NCBI GenBank assembly: GCA_018812925.1
Contig: JAHJCU010000003.1
Location: 62,001-126,000 of the forward strand
Origin: Candidatus Omnitrophota bacterium
GTDB taxonomy: Bacteria; CAIJMQ01
Length of the DNA: 64,000 nucleotides
Direction: 5' to 3'
Made by a program: the position numbers and the translations under genes. The notes under the pieces were generated by a model that saw only the letters and a list, made by a program, of their open reading frames with translations, did not search any database and was not told where the DNA came from. This document shows positions 57,700 through 64,000 of the stretch, one piece after another (within the stretch, counting starts at the first letter, position 1; the number at the start of each line of letters is the position of its first letter).

Positions 57700-58511
57700 A
57701 AAATCCATATAGACCAATTAAAGCTGAGGTTTTAGATGTTATAGAAGAAACTCCGACTATAAGCACTGTAAGATTTAAACCGGAAGAATCTATAACTTTT
57801 GCAACCGGACAGTTTGTGGAAATTACAATTCCGGGAGTAGGTGAAGCTCCTTTTACTCCTTCTTCCAAACCTTCCGAAAAGAAAGTAATGGAAGTGACTG
57901 TTATGAAGGTGGGAAAGGTTACAAAAAAAATTCACGAACTCAAAAAAGGAGATGTAATCGGGGTTAGGGGACCTTTCGGGAAGGGTTATCCGGTAGACGA
58001 TTTTAGAGATAAGGAAATATTGGTTGTAGGTGGCGGATGCGGATTTGCACCGTTGAGAAGTCTTATGTATGAATTATTTCACAGGAGTGGACAGTTTAAG
58101 AAATTATTTTTTAGGGGTGGATGTAAAACGTCAAAGGAATTAGTGTTTAAGAGCGAAATTGATACTTGGGCTGAAAGAAAAGACCTGGATTTAAAACTCA
58201 CTGTTGATGTAGGTGATAGCCAGTGGAAGGGCAATACCGGAGTTGTTACTACTATTCTTGAGAATATAGACATGGATTGTGCAAGTGGTATTGCGATTAT
58301 TTGCGGACCGCCGATAATGATGAAATTTGCAACTAAGAAGGCGCTTGAAATGGGTTTTAAAGAAGAGAATATATATCTTTCTATGGAAAAAAACATGTCT
58401 TGTGGTATAGGCAAATGCGGACATTGCAGGTTAGGAACTTATTATGCCTGCAAGGACGGACCTGTTTTTACCTACGATAAAATAAAAAATTTCTCCAATA
58501 TATGGGACTAA
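57696..58511 (+). CDS. hydG: FAD/NAD(P)H-binding diaphorase subunit (HydG-like)
   Basis: 271 residues of the ferredoxin-NADP reductase fold: RFKPEESITFATGQFVEITIPG (FAD), VVGGGCGFAPLRSLMYE (NAD(P)) and C-terminal MSCGIGKCGHCRLGTYYACKDGPVF (2Fe-2S Cys4). The overlap of 4 bases with hydB implies coupling. Homologous to the gamma subunit of sulfhydrogenases and to dihydroorotate dehydrogenase electron-transfer subunits. It would exchange electrons with NAD(P)H. Confidence 0.88.
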   Translation: MKNPYRPIKAEVLDVIEETPTISTVRFKPEESITFATGQFVEITIPGVGEAPFTPSSKPSEKKVMEVTVMKVGKVTKKIHELKKGDVIGVRGPFGKGYPVDDFRDKEILVVGGGCGFAPLRSLMYELFHRSGQFKKLFFRGGCKTSKELVFKSEIDTWAERKDLDLKLTVDVGDSQWKGNTGVVTTILENIDMDCASGIAIICGPPIMMKFATKKALEMGFKEENIYLSMEKNMSCGIGKCGHCRLGTYYACKDGPVFTYDKIKNFSNIWD

Positions 58512-58513
58512 TT

Positions 58514-59125
58514 ATGGAAAGTCAAAACTCAAAAGTAAAAAGACAAAAATTAGAAGAAATAATTACCTCGGCACAGCAAATTCATCATGGAAAATTGAAT
58601 ATCAATCCAAAGAAAACTAAAGAGAAGAGATTATTCCTTGACCTTGATATTTGCTCGGCAGGCGAGTGCAAAGAGTGCGTCATTCAGTGTAGTTATTTAT
58701 ATCATCAACAGAAACCTGGAAATAACGGTATTGTTTCGGTAGCCGAACTTGCAACATATGCGCTTGTTTGCAGAAAGTGTGAAGAACCGCATTGTGTCAA
58801 TGCCTGTCCTTTTGAAGCTCTTGAACAACAAAAAGATAAGAATAAATTATTGATAAGACATAATATGAGATGTGTCAGTTGTAAATCATGTTCTCATGCC
58901 TGTCCTTACGGAACAATATATCCGGAGAATGTTCCGTTTTTAATTCATAACTGTGATTTTTGTCTTGACAGGAGAGAACAAAAAAATGAGCCGCTGTGCA
59001 TCAAGAGTTGCCCTTACGGAGCATTGTCTCTTAAAGAAAGCGATGTAGAACTTGACGAAAATACTTTTTTAGTTGGAGATAATTTAATAGTCCATTCCAC
59101 ACATTGGAATAGAGAAAAAGCATGA
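58514..59125 (+). CDS. ferredoxin-like Fe-S subunit of hydrogenase (HycB/CooF-like)
   Basis: 203 residues from the ATG at 58514 (58502 is an alternative that overlaps hydG). Four cysteine clusters: CSAGECKECVIQC, CRKCEEPHCVNACP, CVSCKSCSHACP and CDFCLDR...CIKSCPYG. Polyferredoxin-type subunits with this pattern link a soluble electron donor to the membrane-bound hydrogenase. It overlaps the next gene by 4 bases. Confidence 0.85.
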   Translation: MESQNSKVKRQKLEEIITSAQQIHHGKLNINPKKTKEKRLFLDLDICSAGECKECVIQCSYLYHQQKPGNNGIVSVAELATYALVCRKCEEPHCVNACPFEALEQQKDKNKLLIRHNMRCVSCKSCSHACPYGTIYPENVPFLIHNCDFCLDRREQKNEPLCIKSCPYGALSLKESDVELDENTFLVGDNLIVHSTHWNREKA

Positions 59126-60054
59126 TATATCTATTAGACCCTTTAATCTATCTTTTAATATATGGTTTTTTACTGACGGCTATAATGGGTTTGATAGCCA
59201 GTTGGATAGATAGAAAAGTTACTGCAAGAGTCCAATATAGAGTAGGTCCGCCGCTATTACAACCGTTAATAGATATTATAAAGTTATTAGGCAAAGAAAC
59301 TCTTATCCCGGAGGGCGCTTCAAAGATCACTTTTTTAATGGCTCCCATTATTGGTTTCTCCGGTGTTGTTTTAGTGTCAACTATATTATGGATAAATAAC
59401 ATTGATCCGACAAAAAGTTTCATGGGGGATTTAATAGTGGTCTTGTATCTTTTAGTTGTTCCCTCTATAAGCATTATTATGGGCGGATTTGCATCAAGAA
59501 ATCCTCTTGCAAGTTTAGGCGCTTCAAGAGAAATGAAACTTATTATGGGTTACGAATTGCCCTTTATTCTTGCGGTATTGGTTCCTGTAATACACACACA
59601 TTCTATTAGGTTGGGAAATATTGTAAGTTATCAAGCTACTAACGGTATATTTATAGGTAGTTTATCCGGTTTTCTTGCTTGGATAGTAGTAATTCTTTGT
59701 GTGCAGGCCAAACTGGCTCTTGTTCCTTTTGATATGCCTGAAGCAGAAACGGAAATAGTAGGCGGTCCATTAATAGAATATTCAGGTAGTGGTTTGGCTG
59801 TGTATCGGCTTATGAAAAATATGATGCTTTTTACATTACCTTTTTTCGTAATGATTCTCTTCATGGGTGGATGGAAGTTTGAAGGAATATATTCTTTAAC
59901 CGGACTCCTTAAATATATTGGTGTAGTTGCAATTATTACTGTGATAAGAAATACAAATCCGCGTGTCAGAATTGATCAGGCGGTAAAATTTTTCTGGGGA
60001 CCGATGACTATAATTGCTATAATAGCGGTCATATTGGCCTTTTTGGGTAAATAA
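59122..60054 (+). CDS. membrane subunit NuoH/HyfC-like
   Basis: 310 residues, about 8 membrane helices. IASWIDRKVTARVQYRVGPPLLQPLIDIIKLLGKETLIPE is the hallmark N-terminal NuoH/EchB motif, with FASRNPLASLGASREMKLIMGYELPF and VPFDMPEAETEIVGGP, the acidic loop contacting the hydrogenase peripheral arm. It anchors the catalytic module and couples it to ion translocation. Confidence 0.93.
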   Translation: MIYLLDPLIYLLIYGFLLTAIMGLIASWIDRKVTARVQYRVGPPLLQPLIDIIKLLGKETLIPEGASKITFLMAPIIGFSGVVLVSTILWINNIDPTKSFMGDLIVVLYLLVVPSISIIMGGFASRNPLASLGASREMKLIMGYELPFILAVLVPVIHTHSIRLGNIVSYQATNGIFIGSLSGFLAWIVVILCVQAKLALVPFDMPEAETEIVGGPLIEYSGSGLAVYRLMKNMMLFTLPFFVMILFMGGWKFEGIYSLTGLLKYIGVVAIITVIRNTNPRVRIDQAVKFFWGPMTIIAIIAVILAFLGK

Positions 60055-60056
60055 AG

Positions 60057-60482
60057 ATGAGCGTAAAATTAAAAGCGTTATTAAAATCTCCGTGGGTATT
60101 TCATCTTTCTACGGGTAGTTGTAACAACTGTGATATAGAGATATTGGATTGTCTTACCCCCAGATTTGATATTGAAAGATTCGGTATGCTTTTAGCTTCA
60201 AGTATCAGGCACGCTGACGTCCTTTTGGTTACTGGTTCAGGCAACCGAAAATCCATGGAAATAGTCAAGAGACTCTATGAACAGATGCCGAAACCGGGAC
60301 TTGTTGTTGCAATAGGGGAATGTGCCATGTCGCGCGGTATGTTTATTCATAGTTATAACTGTCCTGTTCCGATAGATAAGATAATACCGGTGGACGTATA
60401 TATACCCGGATGTCCTCCCAAACCGGAAGCGATAATCGCCGGCGTGGTTAAGTTAATAGAGAAGTTAAATAAGAGAAAATAG
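60057..60482 (+). CDS. [NiFe] hydrogenase small subunit (NuoB/HycG/EchC-like)
   Basis: 141 residues. STGSCNNCDIEILDC (CxxC plus Cys), VVAIGECAMSRGMF, and YIPGCPPKPEAI provide the four ligands of the proximal [4Fe-4S] cluster seen in group 4 hydrogenases. No medial/distal clusters, so it is the short membrane-bound type. Confidence 0.93.
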   Translation: MSVKLKALLKSPWVFHLSTGSCNNCDIEILDCLTPRFDIERFGMLLASSIRHADVLLVTGSGNRKSMEIVKRLYEQMPKPGLVVAIGECAMSRGMFIHSYNCPVPIDKIIPVDVYIPGCPPKPEAIIAGVVKLIEKLNKRK

Positions 60483-60484
60483 AT

Positions 60485-60505
60485 TAGTAAATAGTATATG
60501 GTAAA
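60485..60505. repeat. three-unit heptamer array in the hydrogenase operon
   Basis: TAGTAAA, TAGTATA, TGGTAAA fill the only sizeable gap (49 bases) of the operon. Units resemble the GTAAAT arrays at 37.0 and 42.1 kb. Confidence 0.5.
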
Positions 60506-60531
60506 AAAACGAAATACAAAAGACTAAAAAG

Positions 60532-61008
60532 ATGAAAAGAGAAGAAATTATTAAAGGTATAAAAAATAAATTCAAAAACGATATTATTGAAGTTTTTGAT
60601 AAATCTCCTGCAAGGGTTTATATAGAAATCAAACCCGAGTCTATCGTAGAAATTGCACAATATGTATTCAAGGATTTAGGAGCAAGGTTCAACATAGCAT
60701 CCGGAGTAGATTTAAGAAATCATATGGAGATTTTATATCATTTTCTTATTGAGGACATTAATTTATTGATTTCATTAAGAGTCAAACTTGATAAATCAAA
60801 ATTAGAAATAGATTCACTTGCTAATATAATTGAAGCAACGAATTGGATTGAAAGAGAGATGTGGGAACTTCTGGGTATAACATTCAAAGGTCATCCTGAT
60901 ATGAGAAAACTTCTTCTTTCTGATGATTGGCCCAAAGGAGTATATCCATTAAGAGCAGATTACAAAGAATGGGACAAAAAGGCAATTAGAGATAGAGGTG
61001 TGAAATAA
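60532..61008 (+). CDS. NuoC-like hydrogenase subunit
   Basis: 158 residues, the 30-kDa (NuoC) type: EAT NWIEREMWELLGITFKGHPDMRKLLLSDDWPKGVYPLRADYKEWDKK is the diagnostic C-terminal segment, read here with EATNWIEREMWELLG and HPDMRKLLL. In group 4 hydrogenases this is either separate or fused to the large subunit; here separate. It has no redox centre. Confidence 0.88.
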   Translation: MKREEIIKGIKNKFKNDIIEVFDKSPARVYIEIKPESIVEIAQYVFKDLGARFNIASGVDLRNHMEILYHFLIEDINLLISLRVKLDKSKLEIDSLANIIEATNWIEREMWELLGITFKGHPDMRKLLLSDDWPKGVYPLRADYKEWDKKAIRDRGVK

Positions 61009-61010
61009 AA

Positions 61011-62204
61011 ATGGCAAAGACAATAATTCCGATTGGTCCGTATCATCCTCTTCAGGAAGAGCCGGAGTTTTTTACTCTGACTGTTGAAGGTGAGAGGGTT
61101 GTAGCAATAGATGTAAATGTTGGTTATAACCATCGAGGGATAGAGAAACTTTCCGAAAGTAAGACCTTTGACCAATCTACTTTTCTTGTGGAAAGGATAT
61201 GCGGAATATGTTCTACAAGCCATCCTTTTGCTTTTACGAGGGCTGTAGAAGATATCATACCCGTTGAAGTTCCGGAAAGAGCTAAGTTCATAAGGACAAT
61301 AATTGCAGAAGGTGAAAGAATTCATTCGCATCTTTTGTGGTTAGGTCTTGCAGGACATTTTTTGGGATATAACACCGTTTTTATGTGGGCGTGGAAATTA
61401 AGAGAAGAAATTTTGGACGTGATGGAAATTCTATCCGGTAACAGAAACAACTATGCTATGTTCAAACCGGGTGGAGTAAGACGCGATATAAAATCCGTAG
61501 ACATACCACCTGTCATAAAGAAAATAGATTCTATTATCCCAACACTTGAAATGCTTAAAAAAGCTGTAATAGACGACCCTGTCCTACATGCAAGAACAAA
61601 AGGGATAGGCGTTCTTTCCAAAGAAGATGCAATAAATTTTGGCGCTCTTGGTCCCACATCCAGGGCATCGGGTGTAGCCCGCGATGTAAGAAAGGATTCT
61701 CCTTATGGTGCTTACGATAAAGTGCAGTGGGACATGATAGTTACACAGAATGGTGATGTCTTTGATAAAGCGGTTATAAGAATCCTGGAAACTTTTGAAT
61801 CTATAAAAATAATTAAATATTGTCTTTTGAATCTTCCTGATACGGAAATTGATTTGAATTTAAAAGATATTCCTCCGGGTGAGGGTATTGGACATATCGA
61901 AGCTCCCCGTGGTGAAACATTTCATTATGTAAGAAGCGATGGAACCAATAGACCCGTGCGCCATAAAGTCAGAGCTCCTACATTTATGAATCTTCCTACG
62001 TATAAAGCAACTATTATAGGTGAAACCATATCAGACGCGACCATAATTTTGGCGGCGATTGACCCGTGTTATTGTTGCACAGAAAGAGTAGCTGTGCGCA
62101 ACTTAAAGGGTAATCAGATTTATGATGGACAAGACTTAGTTAAGCTGTCACAACAGAAGACAGAAAAAATAAGAGAAAAAAATGGGTGTTTAAAATGGAT
62201 TTAA
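61011..62204 (+). CDS. [NiFe] hydrogenase large subunit, group 4 (NuoD/HycE/EchE-like)
   Basis: 397 residues. Both Ni-binding CxxC motifs are present: ERICGICSTSHPFAF near residue 65 and DPCYCCTERVAVRN near residue 350, so this is a true [NiFe] enzyme and not the Ni-free NuoD of complex I. IPIGPYHPLQEEPEFF and GVNYNHRGIEK-like NVGYNHRGIEKLSE are also typical. The C-terminal tail past the second motif is about 40 residues; proteolytic maturation cannot be judged. It evolves or consumes H2. Confidence 0.93.
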   Translation: MAKTIIPIGPYHPLQEEPEFFTLTVEGERVVAIDVNVGYNHRGIEKLSESKTFDQSTFLVERICGICSTSHPFAFTRAVEDIIPVEVPERAKFIRTIIAEGERIHSHLLWLGLAGHFLGYNTVFMWAWKLREEILDVMEILSGNRNNYAMFKPGGVRRDIKSVDIPPVIKKIDSIIPTLEMLKKAVIDDPVLHARTKGIGVLSKEDAINFGALGPTSRASGVARDVRKDSPYGAYDKVQWDMIVTQNGDVFDKAVIRILETFESIKIIKYCLLNLPDTEIDLNLKDIPPGEGIGHIEAPRGETFHYVRSDGTNRPVRHKVRAPTFMNLPTYKATIIGETISDATIILAAIDPCYCCTERVAVRNLKGNQIYDGQDLVKLSQQKTEKIREKNGCLKWI

Positions 62205-63922
62205 TAAATTTAGAACTTTTTAAAATTGACAGTCTCTCTACTTTTGTAGGGGTATTTGTCGGTCTGTTTACATTACTCACCGTTATCTATTCTTTTGGGT
62301 TCATGGACAAAAAGAAAGGATTATTTTCTTACTATTTTTATATTATCCTAACTCTTGTAGCTTCTCTAGGAGTTGTTTTCTCAAATGATCTTGTTTTGTT
62401 TATGGTATTCTGGGGTTTTTTGGGAATTCTTTTATATCTTTTGATAGGTGTTGGAGAAAAACCGAATACATCTAAAACATCCAAAAAAGCATTAATAATA
62501 GTAGGTGGAGCAGACGCTCTTATGTTGTTGGGATTAGCTTTAATATGGCATTTGACAGGGACATTTAAGATGGATGGCATGCGAATCCCTTTAAATAGCG
62601 CCGAAGCTATTTGGGCATATCTTCTGCTCGCAATAGGTGCATTTGCTAAAGCAGGCGTTATGCCTTTTCATAGTTGGGTGCCGGATACTGCCGAGGACGC
62701 ACTTACGCCTGTTACGGCATATTTGCCGGCGTCACTTGATAAACTTCTGGGTATATATTTCTTAGTACGGCTCACCCTGAATATGTTTGTTATGAACTTG
62801 GATATGAACACATTTTTAATGGCAGTAGGTAGTTTCACAATTATCGCAGCGGTAATGATGGCGCTTATTCAGAATGATTTTAAGAGACTTTTAGGTTATC
62901 TTGCAGTAAGCTCTGCAGGTTATATGGTCTTAGGTTTAGGAACTGGGAATTTTATTGGTATTGCCGGGGGACTTTTTTACATGTTAAATGGTGCTATTTG
63001 TATGAGTTGTCTCTTTATGACCTGTGGTAGTGTAGAAAAAAATGTCAGGACAATGGATTTGGATAAACTCGGTGGCTTTGCTAAAATTATGCCCATAACA
63101 TTTATCACTTTTGTGATAGCTTCTCTCGCCATTTCAGGAGTTCCTCCTTTTAACGGATTTGCATCAAAATGGATGATATATCAGGGAATAATCAATGTAG
63201 GTAAAAATGGCGGTTCTTTATGGATGCTATGGCTTGTCGCCACTATGTTTGGCAGTGCTCTTACTCTTGCAAGTTTTATGAAATTAATACATGCTGTCTT
63301 CCTTGGTCAACCATCACCCGAAAACCCTGCCCGCAAAGATTTGGCAGGCGGGCGAATACCGAAATCCCCATTGATTTCTCCGAAATCAAGCCATGGGGAC
63401 AGGGCCGAACACCGAGAAGTTAATCCTGTTATGTGGGTTCCGACTGTTATACTGGCTGTTCTCTGTGTTGTATTTGGCGTTTTTGCATATCAAGTACCGC
63501 TTAAAATGTTTATACTGCCGAGTTTAAAAATGGCTGTAAACTTTTCCGGTACATGGAATGCGACTTTGGCGACTTTATTAATGTTGGTGTCAATTGCTAT
63601 CGGCATTATAATTTATTTCTTAGGCACTATAACAAAAACAAGAGAAACCGAAAGTTTCGTAGGCGGAGAAGTTTTGAAGGAGCATCCCGATATGAGAGTT
63701 TCGGGAGTGGAACTTTATAATACGGTTCAAGATATAAAAAGTTTGAAAACGATTTATAATATGGCTAAAAATAAAGCCTTTGACTTATATGAGGTGGTCA
63801 GTAAAATAGTTTTCGGAATAAATAAAATACTGCGTTATATGCATAACGGAATTTTACCTACTTATTTGGCTTGGTGTCTTTTAGGTATGGGAATTCTTTT
63901 TTATGTTTTAATATTGAGGTAA
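62195..63922 (+). CDS. NuoL/MrpA/HyfB-like antiporter subunit with an inserted palindrome
   Basis: 575 residues from the ATG at 62195, overlapping the previous gene by 10 bases. About 14 membrane helices; AGVMPFHSWVPDTAEDALTPVTAYLPASLDKLLG carries the conserved antiporter region, with KRLLGYLAVSSAGYMVLGLG and AISGVPPFNGFASKW. A palindromic insert at 63326-63398 encodes about 25-35 extra hydrophilic residues (PARKDLAGGRIPKSPLI and more) in the loop after FLGQP, in frame. It is the ion-pumping subunit. Confidence 0.9.
   Translation: MDLINLELFKIDSLSTFVGVFVGLFTLLTVIYSFGFMDKKKGLFSYYFYIILTLVASLGVVFSNDLVLFMVFWGFLGILLYLLIGVGEKPNTSKTSKKALIIVGGADALMLLGLALIWHLTGTFKMDGMRIPLNSAEAIWAYLLLAIGAFAKAGVMPFHSWVPDTAEDALTPVTAYLPASLDKLLGIYFLVRLTLNMFVMNLDMNTFLMAVGSFTIIAAVMMALIQNDFKRLLGYLAVSSAGYMVLGLGTGNFIGIAGGLFYMLNGAICMSCLFMTCGSVEKNVRTMDLDKLGGFAKIMPITFITFVIASLAISGVPPFNGFASKWMIYQGIINVGKNGGSLWMLWLVATMFGSALTLASFMKLIHAVFLGQPSPENPARKDLAGGRIPKSPLISPKSSHGDRAEHREVNPVMWVPTVILAVLCVVFGVFAYQVPLKMFILPSLKMAVNFSGTWNATLATLLMLVSIAIGIIIYFLGTITKTRETESFVGGEVLKEHPDMRVSGVELYNTVQDIKSLKTIYNMAKNKAFDLYEVVSKIVFGINKILRYMHNGILPTYLAWCLLGMGILFYVLILR
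63326..63398. repeat. two adjacent palindromes inside the NuoL-like gene
   Basis: Family P copy: CCTGCCCGC (63326-63334), AAAGATT loop, TGGCAGGCGGG (to 63352). A second dyad follows: CCCCATTGATTTC (63366-63378), TCC, GAAATCAAGCCATGGGG (to 63398). Both are inside the coding frame in a hydrophilic loop. 5316-5344 shares the AAGATTTGGCAGGCGGG part. Confidence 0.7.
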
Positions 63923-63924
63923 TT

Positions 63925-64000
63925 ATGGTTGAACTTTATATACTTTTGATATTTATGATTGTCGGTGCAATCATAGCAATAGAAGTGAAGGATTTACTTT
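63925..64000 (+). CDS. small membrane subunit, MbhD/MrpB-like (5' end only)
   Basis: 25 codons before the window edge: MVELYILLIFMIVGAIIAIE, then VKDLL. This matches the start of the short DUF4040/MbhD-like hydrophobic subunits that accompany group 4 hydrogenases of the Mbh/Mrp type. It starts 2 bases after the NuoL-like stop, so the operon continues to the right. Confidence 0.6.
   Translation, partial: MVELYILLIFMIVGAIIAIEVKDLL

Noticed and set aside
61011-62204. Respiratory complex I NuoD
   Set aside because: Both CxxC nickel ligand pairs are present, as in true [NiFe] hydrogenases and unlike NuoD.

Overview
The window looks like one contig piece from an AT-rich, strictly anaerobic, Gram-negative bacterium. 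lpxD points to a lipid A outer membrane. A class III (anaerobic) ribonucleotide reductase, Rex, several Fe-S proteins and a membrane-bound [NiFe] hydrogenase point to a fermentative or H2-based anaerobe. Gene content and the abundance of short palindromic and heptameric repeats would fit a candidate-phylum lineage (for example Omnitrophota- or Desantisbacteria-like), but nothing in the window, such as an rRNA gene, settles the taxonomy.

Layout. 1-5 kb: a mostly minus-strand housekeeping block (homoserine dehydrogenase, prenyl synthase, tsaE, thiL), then an adenosine-kinase-like/MEMO pair and a PilZ protein. 5-11 kb: PAP2 phosphatase with a leader made of nested palindromes, then queD, queE and queF, interrupted by three accessory genes, one HEPN-like. 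10-14 kb: dCMP deaminase and an nrdR-nrdD-redoxin operon with its own promoter and NrdR box. 14-22 kb: cca, an NtrB/NtrC-like two-component pair, lpxD, NAD-isocitrate dehydrogenase and purA. 22-28 kb: transporters, including an amino-acid permease fused to a PTS EIIA-like domain, a CBS protein, a kinase remnant and a prepilin. 28.5-31.5 kb: tRNA-Lys, tRNA-Glu, queC, PAS-HD-GYP and a PD-(D/E)XK nuclease.

The right half is dominated by metals. 31.5-40.7 kb holds nikR, a NicO-like transporter and larE, larB, larC (nickel-pincer cofactor), with ilvC among them. 40.7-50.4 kb is a Fur-headed run with NifX/NifB-like proteins, DUF5320 proteins, two MinD-like ATPases with inserted ferredoxin domains, an IscU/NifU-like scaffold, a stand-alone J-domain, DUF89, OsmC and MBL proteins, and feoAB. 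It resembles an extended orange-protein-like metal-cluster assembly island. A RACo-like activator follows. 56-64 kb holds rex and a nine-gene hydrogenase operon combining HydB/HydG-like diaphorase subunits with a complete group 4 membrane-bound hydrogenase core; it runs off the right edge.

The most unusual feature is repeat biology. GC-rich palindromes (several families, sometimes nested) sit between genes and also inside thiL, larC, the RACo-like gene, the NuoL-like gene and a MinD-like ATPase, always without breaking the reading frame. Separately, at least eight gene-free spots carry degenerate tandem repeats with an exact 7-base period, often as two arms in inverted orientation. These two repeat systems, the Rex-controlled HydBG/group 4 hydrogenase and the Fur-headed cluster-assembly island are the main candidates for something undescribed.
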